Positions 27,489 to 36,623 of a DNA stretch of 64,000 nt are shown one piece after another (position 1 is the stretch's first letter; every line of letters begins with the position of its first letter). The position numbers and the translations under genes were made by a program. Source of the DNA: Gemmatimonadota bacterium (GTDB lineage Bacteria > Gemmatimonadota > Gemmatimonadetes > Longimicrobiales > Gaopeijiaceae); NCBI GenBank assembly GCA_022564055.1, contig JADFMD010000002.1, positions 1 through 64,000 of the forward strand, given 5' to 3'. The notes under the pieces are model-generated. The model searched no databases and was not told the DNA's origin. It saw nothing but the letters and a program-made list of their open reading frames with translations.

Positions 27489-28852
27489 GCCAGGCCGAGC
27501 TCTTCGTAAAGATAGGCGAGCGTCCGGATTCCCAGCTCGATATTTTCTTGGGGGAACCACTCGTTGGGGGCGTGTAGGTTGGCTCCGGGCAGAGAAAATC
27601 CCATCAGGAGTACCGGCGCCTCCAGGATCCGCTCGAACTCGCCGACGATCGGGATGCTGCCACCACCGCCTGCCAAGACGGGAGCGGATCCGAAGGCCTT
27701 GAGGAGGGAGGACGTCGCCGCTTCTTTGAGGCGTCCATCGAGCTGCGCACGCCAGGGCATCCCTCCTTGCAATTCCTCGACGGTCACCGTGACTCCCGGC
27801 GGAGTCACGGCGGCTACGTGCCCTCGGAAGAGCTCGGCCACGCGCTGCGGGGTCTGATCGCAAACCAGGCGGAAGCTCACTTTGGCCATGGCCTCGGCGG
27901 GCAGTACCGTCTTGGCACCCTCGCCCGTGTAGCCCGAGAGGAGTCCGTTGATCTCGCACGTAGGCCGGATCCAAAGTCGCTCGAGAATGGAGAAACCGGG
28001 TTCGCCGCCCTCTGGTGCGGCACCCAGGGACTCCGCGAAATCGTCTTCACTGAAGGGGAGATCGCGGATCGCGTCCCGCGCCTCCTGATCCCACTCCAGC
28101 ACGTCACTGTAGAAGCCGTCGATCGCAATGCGTCCCTGGTCGTCATGAAGGGTGGCGAGAATCCGCCCGAGGGCCATCGCGGGATTCACCACCGGGCCGC
28201 CGTACTCTCCCGAGTGGAGGTCGCTCGACGGGCCCACGACCCGAATCTCGAAGTACGCGAGGCCCCGGAGCGAAAAAAGGAGTGCGGGCAGGCCCGGCGC
28301 GAACATCCCGGTGTCGGAGATCACCACCGCGTCACAGGCCAGCCTCTCCCTGTGGGCCTCTACGAACGGCACGAGATTCGGCGAGCCGACCTCCTCTTCA
28401 CCCTCGGCCAGGATGATCAGATTGACCGGAAGGGCCCCACCTCCCTTCAAGTGGGCTTCGGCGGCCTTGATGTGGAGGTAGAGTTGCCCTTTGTCATCCG
28501 TGGAGCCTCGGGCGTATAGGCGCCCGTCACGAAACTCCGGCTCAAAGGGTGGGGAGTCCCACAGATCCAAGGGCTCCGCCGGCTGGACGTCGTAGTGGCC
28601 GTATACCAAGACGGTAGGAGCGTCGAGGCCGGCACCTCGCCACTCCCCCAAAACGACCGGATGGCCGGCGGTCTCGAGTACCTCGGCCTCGAGGCCGGCG
28701 CCCTCCATTCTGTCACGGAGCCACTCCGCGGCCCGGCGCGTGTCGGGATTGTGCTCGGACTTCGCGCTTACCGAAGGAATTCTGAGAAAGTCCAGGATCT
28801 CAGCGGTGAAGCGCCCCAGCTCCCTCCCGATGTAACCCTGAACGTCACCCAT
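27485..28852 (-). CDS. M20-family dipeptidase
   Basis: VLVYGHYDVQPAEPLDLWDSPPFEPEFRDGRLYARGSTDDKGQ...EGEEEVGSPNL. Confidence 0.92.
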   Translation of the reverse strand: MGDVQGYIGRELGRFTAEILDFLRIPSVSAKSEHNPDTRRAAEWLRDRMEGAGLEAEVLETAGHPVVLGEWRGAGLDAPTVLVYGHYDVQPAEPLDLWDSPPFEPEFRDGRLYARGSTDDKGQLYLHIKAAEAHLKGGGALPVNLIILAEGEEEVGSPNLVPFVEAHRERLACDAVVISDTGMFAPGLPALLFSLRGLAYFEIRVVGPSSDLHSGEYGGPVVNPAMALGRILATLHDDQGRIAIDGFYSDVLEWDQEARDAIRDLPFSEDDFAESLGAAPEGGEPGFSILERLWIRPTCEINGLLSGYTGEGAKTVLPAEAMAKVSFRLVCDQTPQRVAELFRGHVAAVTPPGVTVTVEELQGGMPWRAQLDGRLKEAATSSLLKAFGSAPVLAGGGGSIPIVGEFERILEAPVLLMGFSLPGANLHAPNEWFPQENIELGIRTLAYLYEELGLA

Positions 28853-28857
28853 GTGGC

Positions 28858-29136
28858 TCAGATGAGACCGCGAATTCCCCAGCGGTAAAGGAAGCTCATG
28901 AAGACCGCGAAGGTGGCCGCGCCAGCCATGCCGCCCCTGCTCATGGCCAGCGGGTCATCGAACTCGAACAGGCCCACTCCCAGCATACCGCCTATCACCG
29001 CACCGAAGGCCCCGATTACGACGAGCACCGGTACGTGCCCCGGAGTCTCCTCCGGTCTCTTGATCACGGCTCTCATCACCAGGGCGATGAACGCACCCAT
29101 CACGATCCAAATGCCGATACCGATCCAGTTTTCCAT
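28858..29136 (-). CDS. Small membrane protein, GlsB/YeaQ-like
   Basis: 92 aa, three hydrophobic helices with GAFGAVIGGMLGVGLF. Confidence 0.6.
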   Translation of the reverse strand: MENWIGIGIWIVMGAFIALVMRAVIKRPEETPGHVPVLVVIGAFGAVIGGMLGVGLFEFDDPLAMSRGGMAGAATFAVFMSFLYRWGIRGLI

Positions 29137-29141
29137 TCAAC

Positions 29142-29801
29142 TCAGCCTTTTTTTTTCATCGCTTGCTTCAGGGCCTCGAGCCGGGCATCCACGTCGATTT
29201 CCCCGGGATCGGGCCGGCTCGCAAAACGCTCGTGCCGCTCGCCCGAGAGATCGTCCAACTCGCTGTCGGCTTTCCCTCGGGCATCATCTTCCCCGATCTC
29301 GTCGGCGATCCGGTCCAGCTGCGAAAAGAGGTCGTCGGCCTCGTCGATGGAGTTGCGCGCCGAGGCACGTCCAGCGGTGGCTTTGAGCGCGTCCCGGTTC
29401 TCGTCCGCCTCCTTGATCGCCTCGATCATCTCCCCGAACTCCTCCTCTCGCATGTCCAACTCCTCCTTCAACGCGAGGGCCTTGCGCTCGAGGACGCTCC
29501 GGCGGTGTTCGTGCTTCTCCGCATACTCGCGGGCCACACCGGCGGTCTCTTCATCCGAGATGTCGAGCGCCATCTTTTCGCGGCGACGGCACGTCTTCGC
29601 CTCGCCTTTTTCTTTCTCTGCTTTGTCGATTGCCCCGCGGATGGCCTCTTCGAGCCGCCGGATCTCGGCCTTCGTATCCGCGGCCTCTCTCTTCATCTCG
29701 CGGAGAAGGCGGCTCACGGCCTCCGGAACGTCGTCCCGACCCAATTCATCCTTGAAGTTGTCGACGGCTTCGCGGAAGGCCTGACGGAGGTTGTCGAACA
29801 T
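29142..29801 (-). CDS. Coiled-coil protein, PspA/IM30-like
   Basis: MFDNLRQAFREAVDNFKDEL...highly charged helical heptads. Confidence 0.55.
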   Translation of the reverse strand: MFDNLRQAFREAVDNFKDELGRDDVPEAVSRLLREMKREAADTKAEIRRLEEAIRGAIDKAEKEKGEAKTCRRREKMALDISDEETAGVAREYAEKHEHRRSVLERKALALKEELDMREEEFGEMIEAIKEADENRDALKATAGRASARNSIDEADDLFSQLDRIADEIGEDDARGKADSELDDLSGERHERFASRPDPGEIDVDARLEALKQAMKKKG

Positions 29802-29817
29802 GTTTCGACTCAGAAAC

Positions 29818-30450
29818 CTAATTGAGGAACGGTTCGATCCTCTGGGCGAAAGAGTTTCGGGCGCGGTGCAGCCTGCTTTTTACGGTCCCGAGGTTGACGC
29901 CGGTGATTTCGGAGATCTCCTCGTAGCTCTTTCCCTCCAACTCGCGCAGCTGGAACACCAACCGGTGGTGCTCGGGCAACTCCTGCACCGTGTCTTCCAC
30001 GAGGCGTTTGAGATAACGCTTTCGATAGAGATCGTCGGGTCTCATCCGGAAATCTTCGAACTGGATGGGGCGGTGGTCATCGTCCCAATTGTTGGTGAGC
30101 CGTTGGAAGAGAACCAGGGGACTCCGTGACCGGTTGCGGAGCTCATTCTTGGAGAGATTGCTCGCGATCGTGTACACCCAGGTCGAGAATTTCTTCGAGG
30201 TGTCGAACCGGTGGAGGTGCCGTGTGACTCGGATGAACGCCTCCTGAACCAGGTCCTGTGCCTGGTCCCCATCTCCGGTCTTGCGGGTGACGAAATGTAC
30301 GAGCCGGTCGCGATACCGGTGGTAGAGGTCCTCGAACGCACCGTTCCGGCCGTGGAGATGGGCGGTCACGAGCTCCTCGTCGCTCAACGTGTCGAGGGCT
30401 TCTTCGTTCGGCCCCGCCAGAACATCGTTATCTATCTGACGCTTTCCCAT
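29818..30450 (-). CDS. ECF-type RNA polymerase sigma factor
   Basis: FEDLYHRYRDRLVHFVTRKTGDGDQAQDLVQEAFIRVTRHLHRF...LEGKSYEEISEITGVNLGTVKSRLHRAR; ATG at 30450. Confidence 0.9.
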   Translation of the reverse strand: MGKRQIDNDVLAGPNEEALDTLSDEELVTAHLHGRNGAFEDLYHRYRDRLVHFVTRKTGDGDQAQDLVQEAFIRVTRHLHRFDTSKKFSTWVYTIASNLSKNELRNRSRSPLVLFQRLTNNWDDDHRPIQFEDFRMRPDDLYRKRYLKRLVEDTVQELPEHHRLVFQLRELEGKSYEEISEITGVNLGTVKSRLHRARNSFAQRIEPFLN

Positions 30451-30724
30451 ATTTATCCCGACGGGATCGGGTCGTTGGCAGAGACCGGGCCGATCCCACT
30501 CGATGATGGTTCCCACATTCGGTCGGAATATGCTCCGTCCTGATCTCACCTTCAAGGGTGGGTGCGATTGGAGGCCCGATTGGGGGCGGGAATCTGTACG
30601 CCCCTCGGAACGTGGGGCACCTGCGTTGCCCGGTGACCACCCGCCTGCGAGATTGTCGGAGCCCACCACGTCGGGGAGATAATCGTCCCGGCACGTGAAG
30701 GCTGTTGAAGGAGTACAGCCATCG

Positions 30725-31357
30725 ATGATCGACCGCCGCACGGAGCAAAGCGAAACTACGGATTCTCGTGTCAGTGGGCGCCAGCGGGTGTCGGCGCTGG
30801 TCGCCCTCACGTTTCTGGAGGTCATCCAGGCGAGTGATCGGCCCTTCGAGGTGTTCGAAGAGGAGGACACGTCGATCACCATGCCGCGCCGGTTGGGTCT
30901 GAGTGGTGTGGTAGAGCGCCGCATCCGGAACTACAAGGAAGAGAACAGGAAGGGCCGAAAAATATCGGACGAGGAGTTCAACGATTTGGTTAAGCTCGTG
31001 GTACGGCGCCCCGATGCCAGGGCGGTCTTTCTGGAGTGTGGGGCCAGGCTGGCGGGGAAACCCCCGCGTCAACCGCGGCTCGTGCCACGCAAGCTGGGGT
31101 TGGCCCTCGCCAAGCGGAGAGTCAGGAGGAGGCTCAAGGCGCTCTTTGGGCGCCGGGTCGGAGGTTTCGCGGAGGGTGCGTTCGTTTTGGAGGGGCGTTC
31201 GCTCCTGTTTATCCAGAGCGACTCTGGAGGCGACGCCTGCTCCCTCGTGTCGGGCCTGTGCTCTGCGATGCTGAGCGGGTCGATCAAGGACCCGCCGACC
31301 GTGGGGCACATCTCATGCGAGGCTCGTGGTGACGCCTACTGTCGGTGGGGAATTTAG
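30725..31357 (+). CDS. Hypothetical protein, V4R-like C-terminus
   Basis: ORF with C-term VGHISCEARGDAYCRWGI resembling the Cys-rich end of V4R domains. Confidence 0.55.
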   Translation: MIDRRTEQSETTDSRVSGRQRVSALVALTFLEVIQASDRPFEVFEEEDTSITMPRRLGLSGVVERRIRNYKEENRKGRKISDEEFNDLVKLVVRRPDARAVFLECGARLAGKPPRQPRLVPRKLGLALAKRRVRRRLKALFGRRVGGFAEGAFVLEGRSLLFIQSDSGGDACSLVSGLCSAMLSGSIKDPPTVGHISCEARGDAYCRWGI

Positions 31358-31396
31358 TAGGGGTTCGGGGAGAGATTCACGATCATCGAGGAAAGT

Positions 31397-32149
31397 ATGG
31401 ACGCACTGACTGTTGGAGCTGTTGCTGTTGCGGTGGCGGTCGCTGCCGTTGTGGGATTTTTCTTGGGAAGAAAGACAGGACGGGCCTCGGGTGGATCGAC
31501 CGGCGGCACGCCGGCCCGGGCCGAGTCGTCCGGCCAGACCACCGAGGCCGACGCGGCGTTCCGCCTGGCGCTCTCTCGCATCGGGGCCTACCTGCGCGAA
31601 AATGTCGATGCTCCGCTCGCAGCGGCGTTCAAGGATCGCAGCCTCTCACTCCGGCGAGCGGCCGAGGATGCCGTGGCGGCCATCGATGATCTCCACTTTT
31701 TCTTGGAGGAGCCGGAGGGAGAGATCCACGAGGACGATCTTACGCGGATCGTCAAAGAGGCGGTCCAGGCCTATGAATCGGAGTGGGACATCTCCGTGCT
31801 CTTCTCTTCAAAGGGGTCGGTCCCGGTCCGTGTGAACGCGGATACTCTGCTCGACGCGCTTTACCTCGTCCTCCACAACGCCGCCGTGTTCGGCAAGGGC
31901 GAGGGGGTTACGTCGACCGTATCGAGCGATGATGAGTGGGGTCGGGTGCTCATCCGGGATGGGGGTCCGGGGTTTTCTGCCGAGGCGTTGTCCAGGGCGT
32001 ATGATCCGTTTTATACAACGTCGGAGGGTGGCTTGGGCCTTGGGCTATCGCATGCCCGGAGGGCCGTGGAGCTCCAAGGCGGTCGAATCCACCTGCGGAA
32101 CCACGCCGACGGGGGCGCGGAGGTAGAGATCTCGGTTCCCCTGACGTAG
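31397..32149 (+). CDS. Membrane-anchored HATPase_c protein (histidine kinase-like)
   Basis: N-terminal TM; N box LYLVLHNAAVFG, DGGPGF, YDPFYTTSEGGLGLGLSHARRAVELQGGRI. Confidence 0.82.
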   Translation: MDALTVGAVAVAVAVAAVVGFFLGRKTGRASGGSTGGTPARAESSGQTTEADAAFRLALSRIGAYLRENVDAPLAAAFKDRSLSLRRAAEDAVAAIDDLHFFLEEPEGEIHEDDLTRIVKEAVQAYESEWDISVLFSSKGSVPVRVNADTLLDALYLVLHNAAVFGKGEGVTSTVSSDDEWGRVLIRDGGPGFSAEALSRAYDPFYTTSEGGLGLGLSHARRAVELQGGRIHLRNHADGGAEVEISVPLT

Positions 32150-32156
32150 AGGCCTG

Positions 32157-33056
32157 TTGGAGAGGTTTATCGAAGAGGTGGGGCGAGCCGTCGGATTGGA
32201 TTCGCGGCAGGAGGGCAGCCCGATCGTCGATCCGAGGGGGGTTTTGGGATTGGGAACACTGGTCAGGATCCTGGCGTTGGCGTATCTGGGTTACGTCGCA
32301 CTTCTCTTCGTACTTCAGAGGTCGCTTCTCTTCCCTGGAACCCGGCTGGCCTCGCCTCATGCCCTTGACTCTGCTCCCCTGGGAGTCGAGCAGGTGTGGC
32401 TGGGCACGTCCTTCGGGCGCGTGGAGGCCTGGTTCTTCGACGGCTCGGACGGCGCTCCCACGGCCACCCTGATTTTCGCCCACGGAAACGGTGAACTGAT
32501 CGATCACTGGCGCTTGGAGATGGAGGATTTTTCAGACCGGGGCGTGAATGTCCTCCTGGTCGAGTTCCCCGGATACGGACATTCCGAAGGCAAACCGACG
32601 AGGGCCACGCTGCACGAGACCTTCACGCAGGCCTACGACTGGTTGATCGAGCGGCCCGGAGTGGACCCCGAGCGGGTCGTTGCCTGGGGGAGGTCGATCG
32701 GTGGGGGTGTGGCGAGTGACCTGGCGCTCTCCCGTCCGGTGAAGGCACTGATACTTCAATCGACGTTCAGCTCCATGGCCGCATTGGCGAGGCGGAGCTT
32801 TGGAGCTCCCGGATTCCTGCTCCGGGACCGATACGATGTGGCCAGGGATGTGGCCGAGTTCGAGGGCCCCGTGCTCCTGATCCATGGCACCCGGGACGAG
32901 GTCATCCCCTATCCGCACGCTGAACGGATCGCCGGGGTTCGGGATGGACTGGAGGTCGTAGCGCTCGATTGTGGGCACAACGACTGCGCTCCCCTTTGGG
33001 GAGAAATCAGGGGACGGATCGCACGATTCTTGGAGATCTCCGTTCCCTCGAAGTGA
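32157..33056 (+). CDS. Alpha/beta hydrolase (serine aminopeptidase/BEM46-like)
   Basis: TLIFAHGNGELIDHW...VVAWGRSIGGGVASDLA...VLLIHGTRDEVIPYPHAER, terminal DCGHND. Confidence 0.88.
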   Translation: MERFIEEVGRAVGLDSRQEGSPIVDPRGVLGLGTLVRILALAYLGYVALLFVLQRSLLFPGTRLASPHALDSAPLGVEQVWLGTSFGRVEAWFFDGSDGAPTATLIFAHGNGELIDHWRLEMEDFSDRGVNVLLVEFPGYGHSEGKPTRATLHETFTQAYDWLIERPGVDPERVVAWGRSIGGGVASDLALSRPVKALILQSTFSSMAALARRSFGAPGFLLRDRYDVARDVAEFEGPVLLIHGTRDEVIPYPHAERIAGVRDGLEVVALDCGHNDCAPLWGEIRGRIARFLEISVPSK

Positions 33057-33069
33057 GGGACTGAGCCAC

Positions 33070-35322
33070 TCACCCCTGCAGGCGAAGCCGCATCCCTGCC
33101 GTCAGCCTTCTCGGGTGGCCGGGCGTGAGGAAGGGCTCCACCCCCACGGCTGGTCCCCGCACATTTTCCGAGAGGATACCGAAGCTGTGGTAGTCGACGT
33201 CGAGGAGGTTGGAAACTCGTAGGTACACCGACGCTGCCCCGAACCTCCTCTCTATGCTCGCATCCAGGAGCGTGTACCCATCCAGTTTCCCGGTGGTCGC
33301 ATCGTTCCCTTCATCCCCCACCATGAACTGTCCACCGACCCAGGCTCCGGTCAGTTCGACCGAAGTTTCGTTCAGGTCGTAACGCAGGCCCATGTTTGCC
33401 GTAACGCTCGGTACCATGGGGAATCGGTCTCCGGGCTCCACCCTGGGTGGGGTCGGGCCGTTTGGGTCGGCGGGCCCGCCGGACCCGTCGTCGCCATTGA
33501 GGAACGGCGCCGACAGGACCGCCTCCGACTCGAAGGTCGCCCGGGTCCAGGCCATTGCCGTACGGACCGTCAGGGACGGCACCCTTGAGAAGGGGACGAG
33601 CGTCAGCGAGGCCTCCACGCCCACGCGGCGGGTCCGGTCGAGATTCGTGAAGAAACCGCGCGTCGGCGTAACGATGTCGACGACGTTGAAGATGTCGTCG
33701 CGGACCTCGGACCAGAACGCCGCGACCTCACCTTGGCCGCGGGGTTTGGCCACCCGGACTCCGACCTGCCAGGTGTCGGAGGTAACGGGCTTCAGCGGGG
33801 GGTCGGGTCCGAGCTCGAAGGGAAGTTGGCAGGGGTCCTCTGGGTCCGCGCACATCACCTCCAGGATCACGGGCGTCCGAAAACCTCGACCAAAGCTCGC
33901 GAAGGCATTCCAAGCCTGGTTGAGACGTTTGCTGAGGCCGAGCCCGCCGGACCACTGCGCGAACTCGTTCCGCCCACTCCCTGATGGATCGAGGAGGTCC
34001 CGCACCGGGAGATCGACGTAGTCGAACCGGATGGAACCGTAAAACGATACGGTTGGACGAGCCCTCCACCAGACCTCGCCGAATGCGCCGACGTTGTTCT
34101 CGTCGGTTTCCAGACGCTCCGTCGTGGCCGGAGGAATGAGGGGAAACGCCTTGTTGGGGATCTCCCGGATCTCGATTTCCACATCATTCCGCGTCCACTC
34201 GGCACCCACGGTGGCCAGTAAGCGGTCGTTGGGCTCGTAGCTCACCTGCGCTGCAGAACCCAAGGTGCGGATGTGGGTGAGGCCCAGTGCGTCGGGCTCG
34301 CTGATGTTGTCGTTCGATTGACGGAAGTCCGCCAGGCGCCCGAATGAGCTCGCCTGAAGGGTCCAACCCTCCTGGAGCCGTCGCTCTATCCGCCCGCTCA
34401 GGAAATGAAGACGCGGGACAAAGGTATCTCCGGTGCCTCCCGTGTACTGGAGTTGTCGCCGGTCCGCGGGGGGTTGGGTGATGTCGGGAGGTAGCGCACC
34501 GCCGGCGAGCCAGGACTCGGGCAGCGGCCCGGCACCCGCTATGGAGTGGGATGCGAACGAATAGGAGAGCCATCCATCTGTCCGTTCGCCGCGCCCACCG
34601 ACCTTCGCGAAAATACTGCGCTCCTCGCTGCTGCTGAGTTGTCTCCAGCCGGCGGACCGGTCGTACGAACCCACCACGAGTCCGTCGAAGCTACCCACGG
34701 TTTCCGACGCTCGGACGGTTCCTCGCAAAGACCCGAAGGACCCGCCCTCGATCTCCAAATCGACGGATCGTTCCATGCCCCTCTGGGTGACGATGTTGAG
34801 CGCTCCAGCGAGTGAGTTCTTCCCAAACACTCCCATCGAGCCTCGGATCAACTCGATGCGGTCGACGGCGCCTCCAGGAATCAACGAGAGGTGCACCTGC
34901 GCGGCGTCCGCCTCATTCACTCGTACACCGTCAACGAAAACGCTCACACCTTGGGGGACACCGACAATCGGGGAGAGCGCGAAACCGCGGAGTCGAATAT
35001 CGGATTGCGAGGGGCTACCGGTCTGGTTCGTGAAGTTTATCCCGGCGGACCCTGCCAGCGCGTTGGCGACCGACGACCCTGTGGCTCCTCGAACCTCGGA
35101 TCCCGCGATGATCTGAACGGGGAACGGGACGTCGGCGATGGGCACGGACCCCGTCCTCAGACGGACGACCTCGACCCTCAACTCCGGTAAGGCCAGGACG
35201 GAGTCGGGGGATACCGGAGGCGTGCGATCCTGCGCGGCGAGGGGGGTGAGGACACCCAGGGCGAGGGTGATCACCGCTGTTGTGGTCCTCAATAGCTCAT
35301 GCGGACACCTGCCTGAACACAT
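33070..35322 (-). CDS. TonB-dependent receptor (start uncertain: ATG 35322 or TTG 35292)
   Basis: Plug domain VRGATGSSVANALAGSAGINFTNQTGSPSQSDIRLRGF..., C-terminal YLRVSNLLDVDYHSFG...GMRLRLQG. Confidence 0.88.
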   Translation of the reverse strand: MCSGRCPHELLRTTTAVITLALGVLTPLAAQDRTPPVSPDSVLALPELRVEVVRLRTGSVPIADVPFPVQIIAGSEVRGATGSSVANALAGSAGINFTNQTGSPSQSDIRLRGFALSPIVGVPQGVSVFVDGVRVNEADAAQVHLSLIPGGAVDRIELIRGSMGVFGKNSLAGALNIVTQRGMERSVDLEIEGGSFGSLRGTVRASETVGSFDGLVVGSYDRSAGWRQLSSSEERSIFAKVGGRGERTDGWLSYSFASHSIAGAGPLPESWLAGGALPPDITQPPADRRQLQYTGGTGDTFVPRLHFLSGRIERRLQEGWTLQASSFGRLADFRQSNDNISEPDALGLTHIRTLGSAAQVSYEPNDRLLATVGAEWTRNDVEIEIREIPNKAFPLIPPATTERLETDENNVGAFGEVWWRARPTVSFYGSIRFDYVDLPVRDLLDPSGSGRNEFAQWSGGLGLSKRLNQAWNAFASFGRGFRTPVILEVMCADPEDPCQLPFELGPDPPLKPVTSDTWQVGVRVAKPRGQGEVAAFWSEVRDDIFNVVDIVTPTRGFFTNLDRTRRVGVEASLTLVPFSRVPSLTVRTAMAWTRATFESEAVLSAPFLNGDDGSGGPADPNGPTPPRVEPGDRFPMVPSVTANMGLRYDLNETSVELTGAWVGGQFMVGDEGNDATTGKLDGYTLLDASIERRFGAASVYLRVSNLLDVDYHSFGILSENVRGPAVGVEPFLTPGHPRRLTAGMRLRLQG

Positions 35323-35366
35323 CCGTACCCTTAGAAAAAAACGTACACCTAGACATATCCGTACCC
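35312..35366 (-). repeat. Two 19-bp direct repeats, 36-bp spacing, at the TonB receptor 5' end
   Basis: Minus strand GGGTACGGATATGTCTAGG and GGGTACGGATGTGTTCAGG. Confidence 0.75.
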
Positions 35367-35408
35367 ATCGTAGAGCAAGACGTAGACCACAAATCCGGTA
35401 ATGGATAC

Positions 35409-35567
35409 CTAGAGCCAGGCTGGAATGACCCGGCGAGCCCACCGACGGTGGTCCTGAAAGCGTTCTTTCCAGAGCGGGTACAGGAGTCGAAGAAAGACCG
35501 GCACGATCAGAATCGCCAGGATGACGAGGGTGCCGAGCGCCTCAGCCTCCATGTCGGACCGCTCCAT
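35409..35567 (-). CDS. Small membrane protein (about 52 aa)
   Basis: MERSDMEAEALGTLVILAILIVPVFLRLLYPLWKERFQDHRRWARRVIPAWL; starts inside the end of the COX15 gene. Confidence 0.5.
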   Translation of the reverse strand: MERSDMEAEALGTLVILAILIVPVFLRLLYPLWKERFQDHRRWARRVIPAWL

Positions 35568-35598
35568 GTGGGACCGCGCCCTGTCCGACCGTGCCATG
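35539..35598 (-). repeat. 4 x 15-bp tandem repeat spanning the COX15 stop
   Basis: Plus strand GCCTCAGCCTCCATG/TCGGACCGCTCCATG/TGGGACCGCGCCCTG/TCCGACCGTGCCATG. Confidence 0.8.
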
Positions 35599-36531
35599 TT
35601 CCGATGCTCCGAGCTCGGACGGGCTGCTCGCTCCGCCCTGGCCTTCGCCAGGTGCCCACGTCATCACCGCCACGCCCACGGTGACGGTGAGAATTCCCGC
35701 GGCCAGGAGCGTGTGAAAGGACACCGGTAGCACAGCCAAGCGCGTATAGACGGAAAGAGCGCCCAGAAGCACCTGGAGCGTCACGAGGACGCCCGACGAG
35801 ATCGCCAGAGTACGTGCAGCGGAAGGACCCAGACTCCGAGCGGCCCGCACCGCGAGGGCCAACAACGTGATCAAAAGGAGTAACCCCGTGACGCGATGGC
35901 CGAAGTGCACGGCCACGGTCGCGGTCTCCAGGGGCGGGATCCACTGCCCGAGGCAAAGAGGAACGTCCGGGCACACCAGCCCCGCATCCATGTGACGGAC
36001 GGCGGCTCCCAAGACCGACTGGAAGAACGTGAGACCGGCGCCGAAAACGGCCAGGGTGCGAAGGTCGAGGAGGCGCCCTGCGGCGCCACTGCCCGTGCTC
36101 CACCCTGGAGCGGTGACCACGGTCAGGCCCGTCACCAAAGCGAGAAAGAGGAACGCCAACGCCAGGTGCGTGGTGGAGACGGCGTCCGGAAGTTGCATCA
36201 GAACGGTGAGCCCGCCGAACAGACTTTGAACCAGCAAGAGTCCGATTCCGGCCAGCGCCCACTTGCGAATCGCTGGGCGACGGGCCTCGGGTTTCCACGC
36301 CATGTACGTCGCCGCCATGAAGATCAGGACGAGGCCCCCAGCGACGAGGCGGTGCAGGTGCTCCCAGAAAACCCCACCGGTCATTTCGGGGAAGAGCGTC
36401 CCGAAGCAAGTGGGCCAATCGGGACATGCCAGGCTCGACTCCGTAGCGTGAACGACGCTGCCGAGAAACAACAACCCGAGGGTCCACACCATCGTGATGT
36501 AAAATGCTCTATAATGTTGTTCTGTGTTCAT
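35542..36531 (-). CDS. COX15/CtaA heme A synthase family protein
   Basis: VVHATESSLACPDWPTCFG...FWEHLHRLVAGG...LVCPDVPLCLGQWIPP...VHFGHRVTGLLL. Confidence 0.9.
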   Translation of the reverse strand: MNTEQHYRAFYITMVWTLGLLFLGSVVHATESSLACPDWPTCFGTLFPEMTGGVFWEHLHRLVAGGLVLIFMAATYMAWKPEARRPAIRKWALAGIGLLLVQSLFGGLTVLMQLPDAVSTTHLALAFLFLALVTGLTVVTAPGWSTGSGAAGRLLDLRTLAVFGAGLTFFQSVLGAAVRHMDAGLVCPDVPLCLGQWIPPLETATVAVHFGHRVTGLLLLITLLALAVRAARSLGPSAARTLAISSGVLVTLQVLLGALSVYTRLAVLPVSFHTLLAAGILTVTVGVAVMTWAPGEGQGGASSPSELGASEHGTVGQGAVPHGAVRHGG

Positions 36532-36623
36532 CCCGGATTCTCGCTCATGTCTCGGTTTGGAATCAACCCTTGCGACGAAATCACCCATCCACCGATGGAT
36601 CGAATGCTTGAGAAGGCGCTTCC

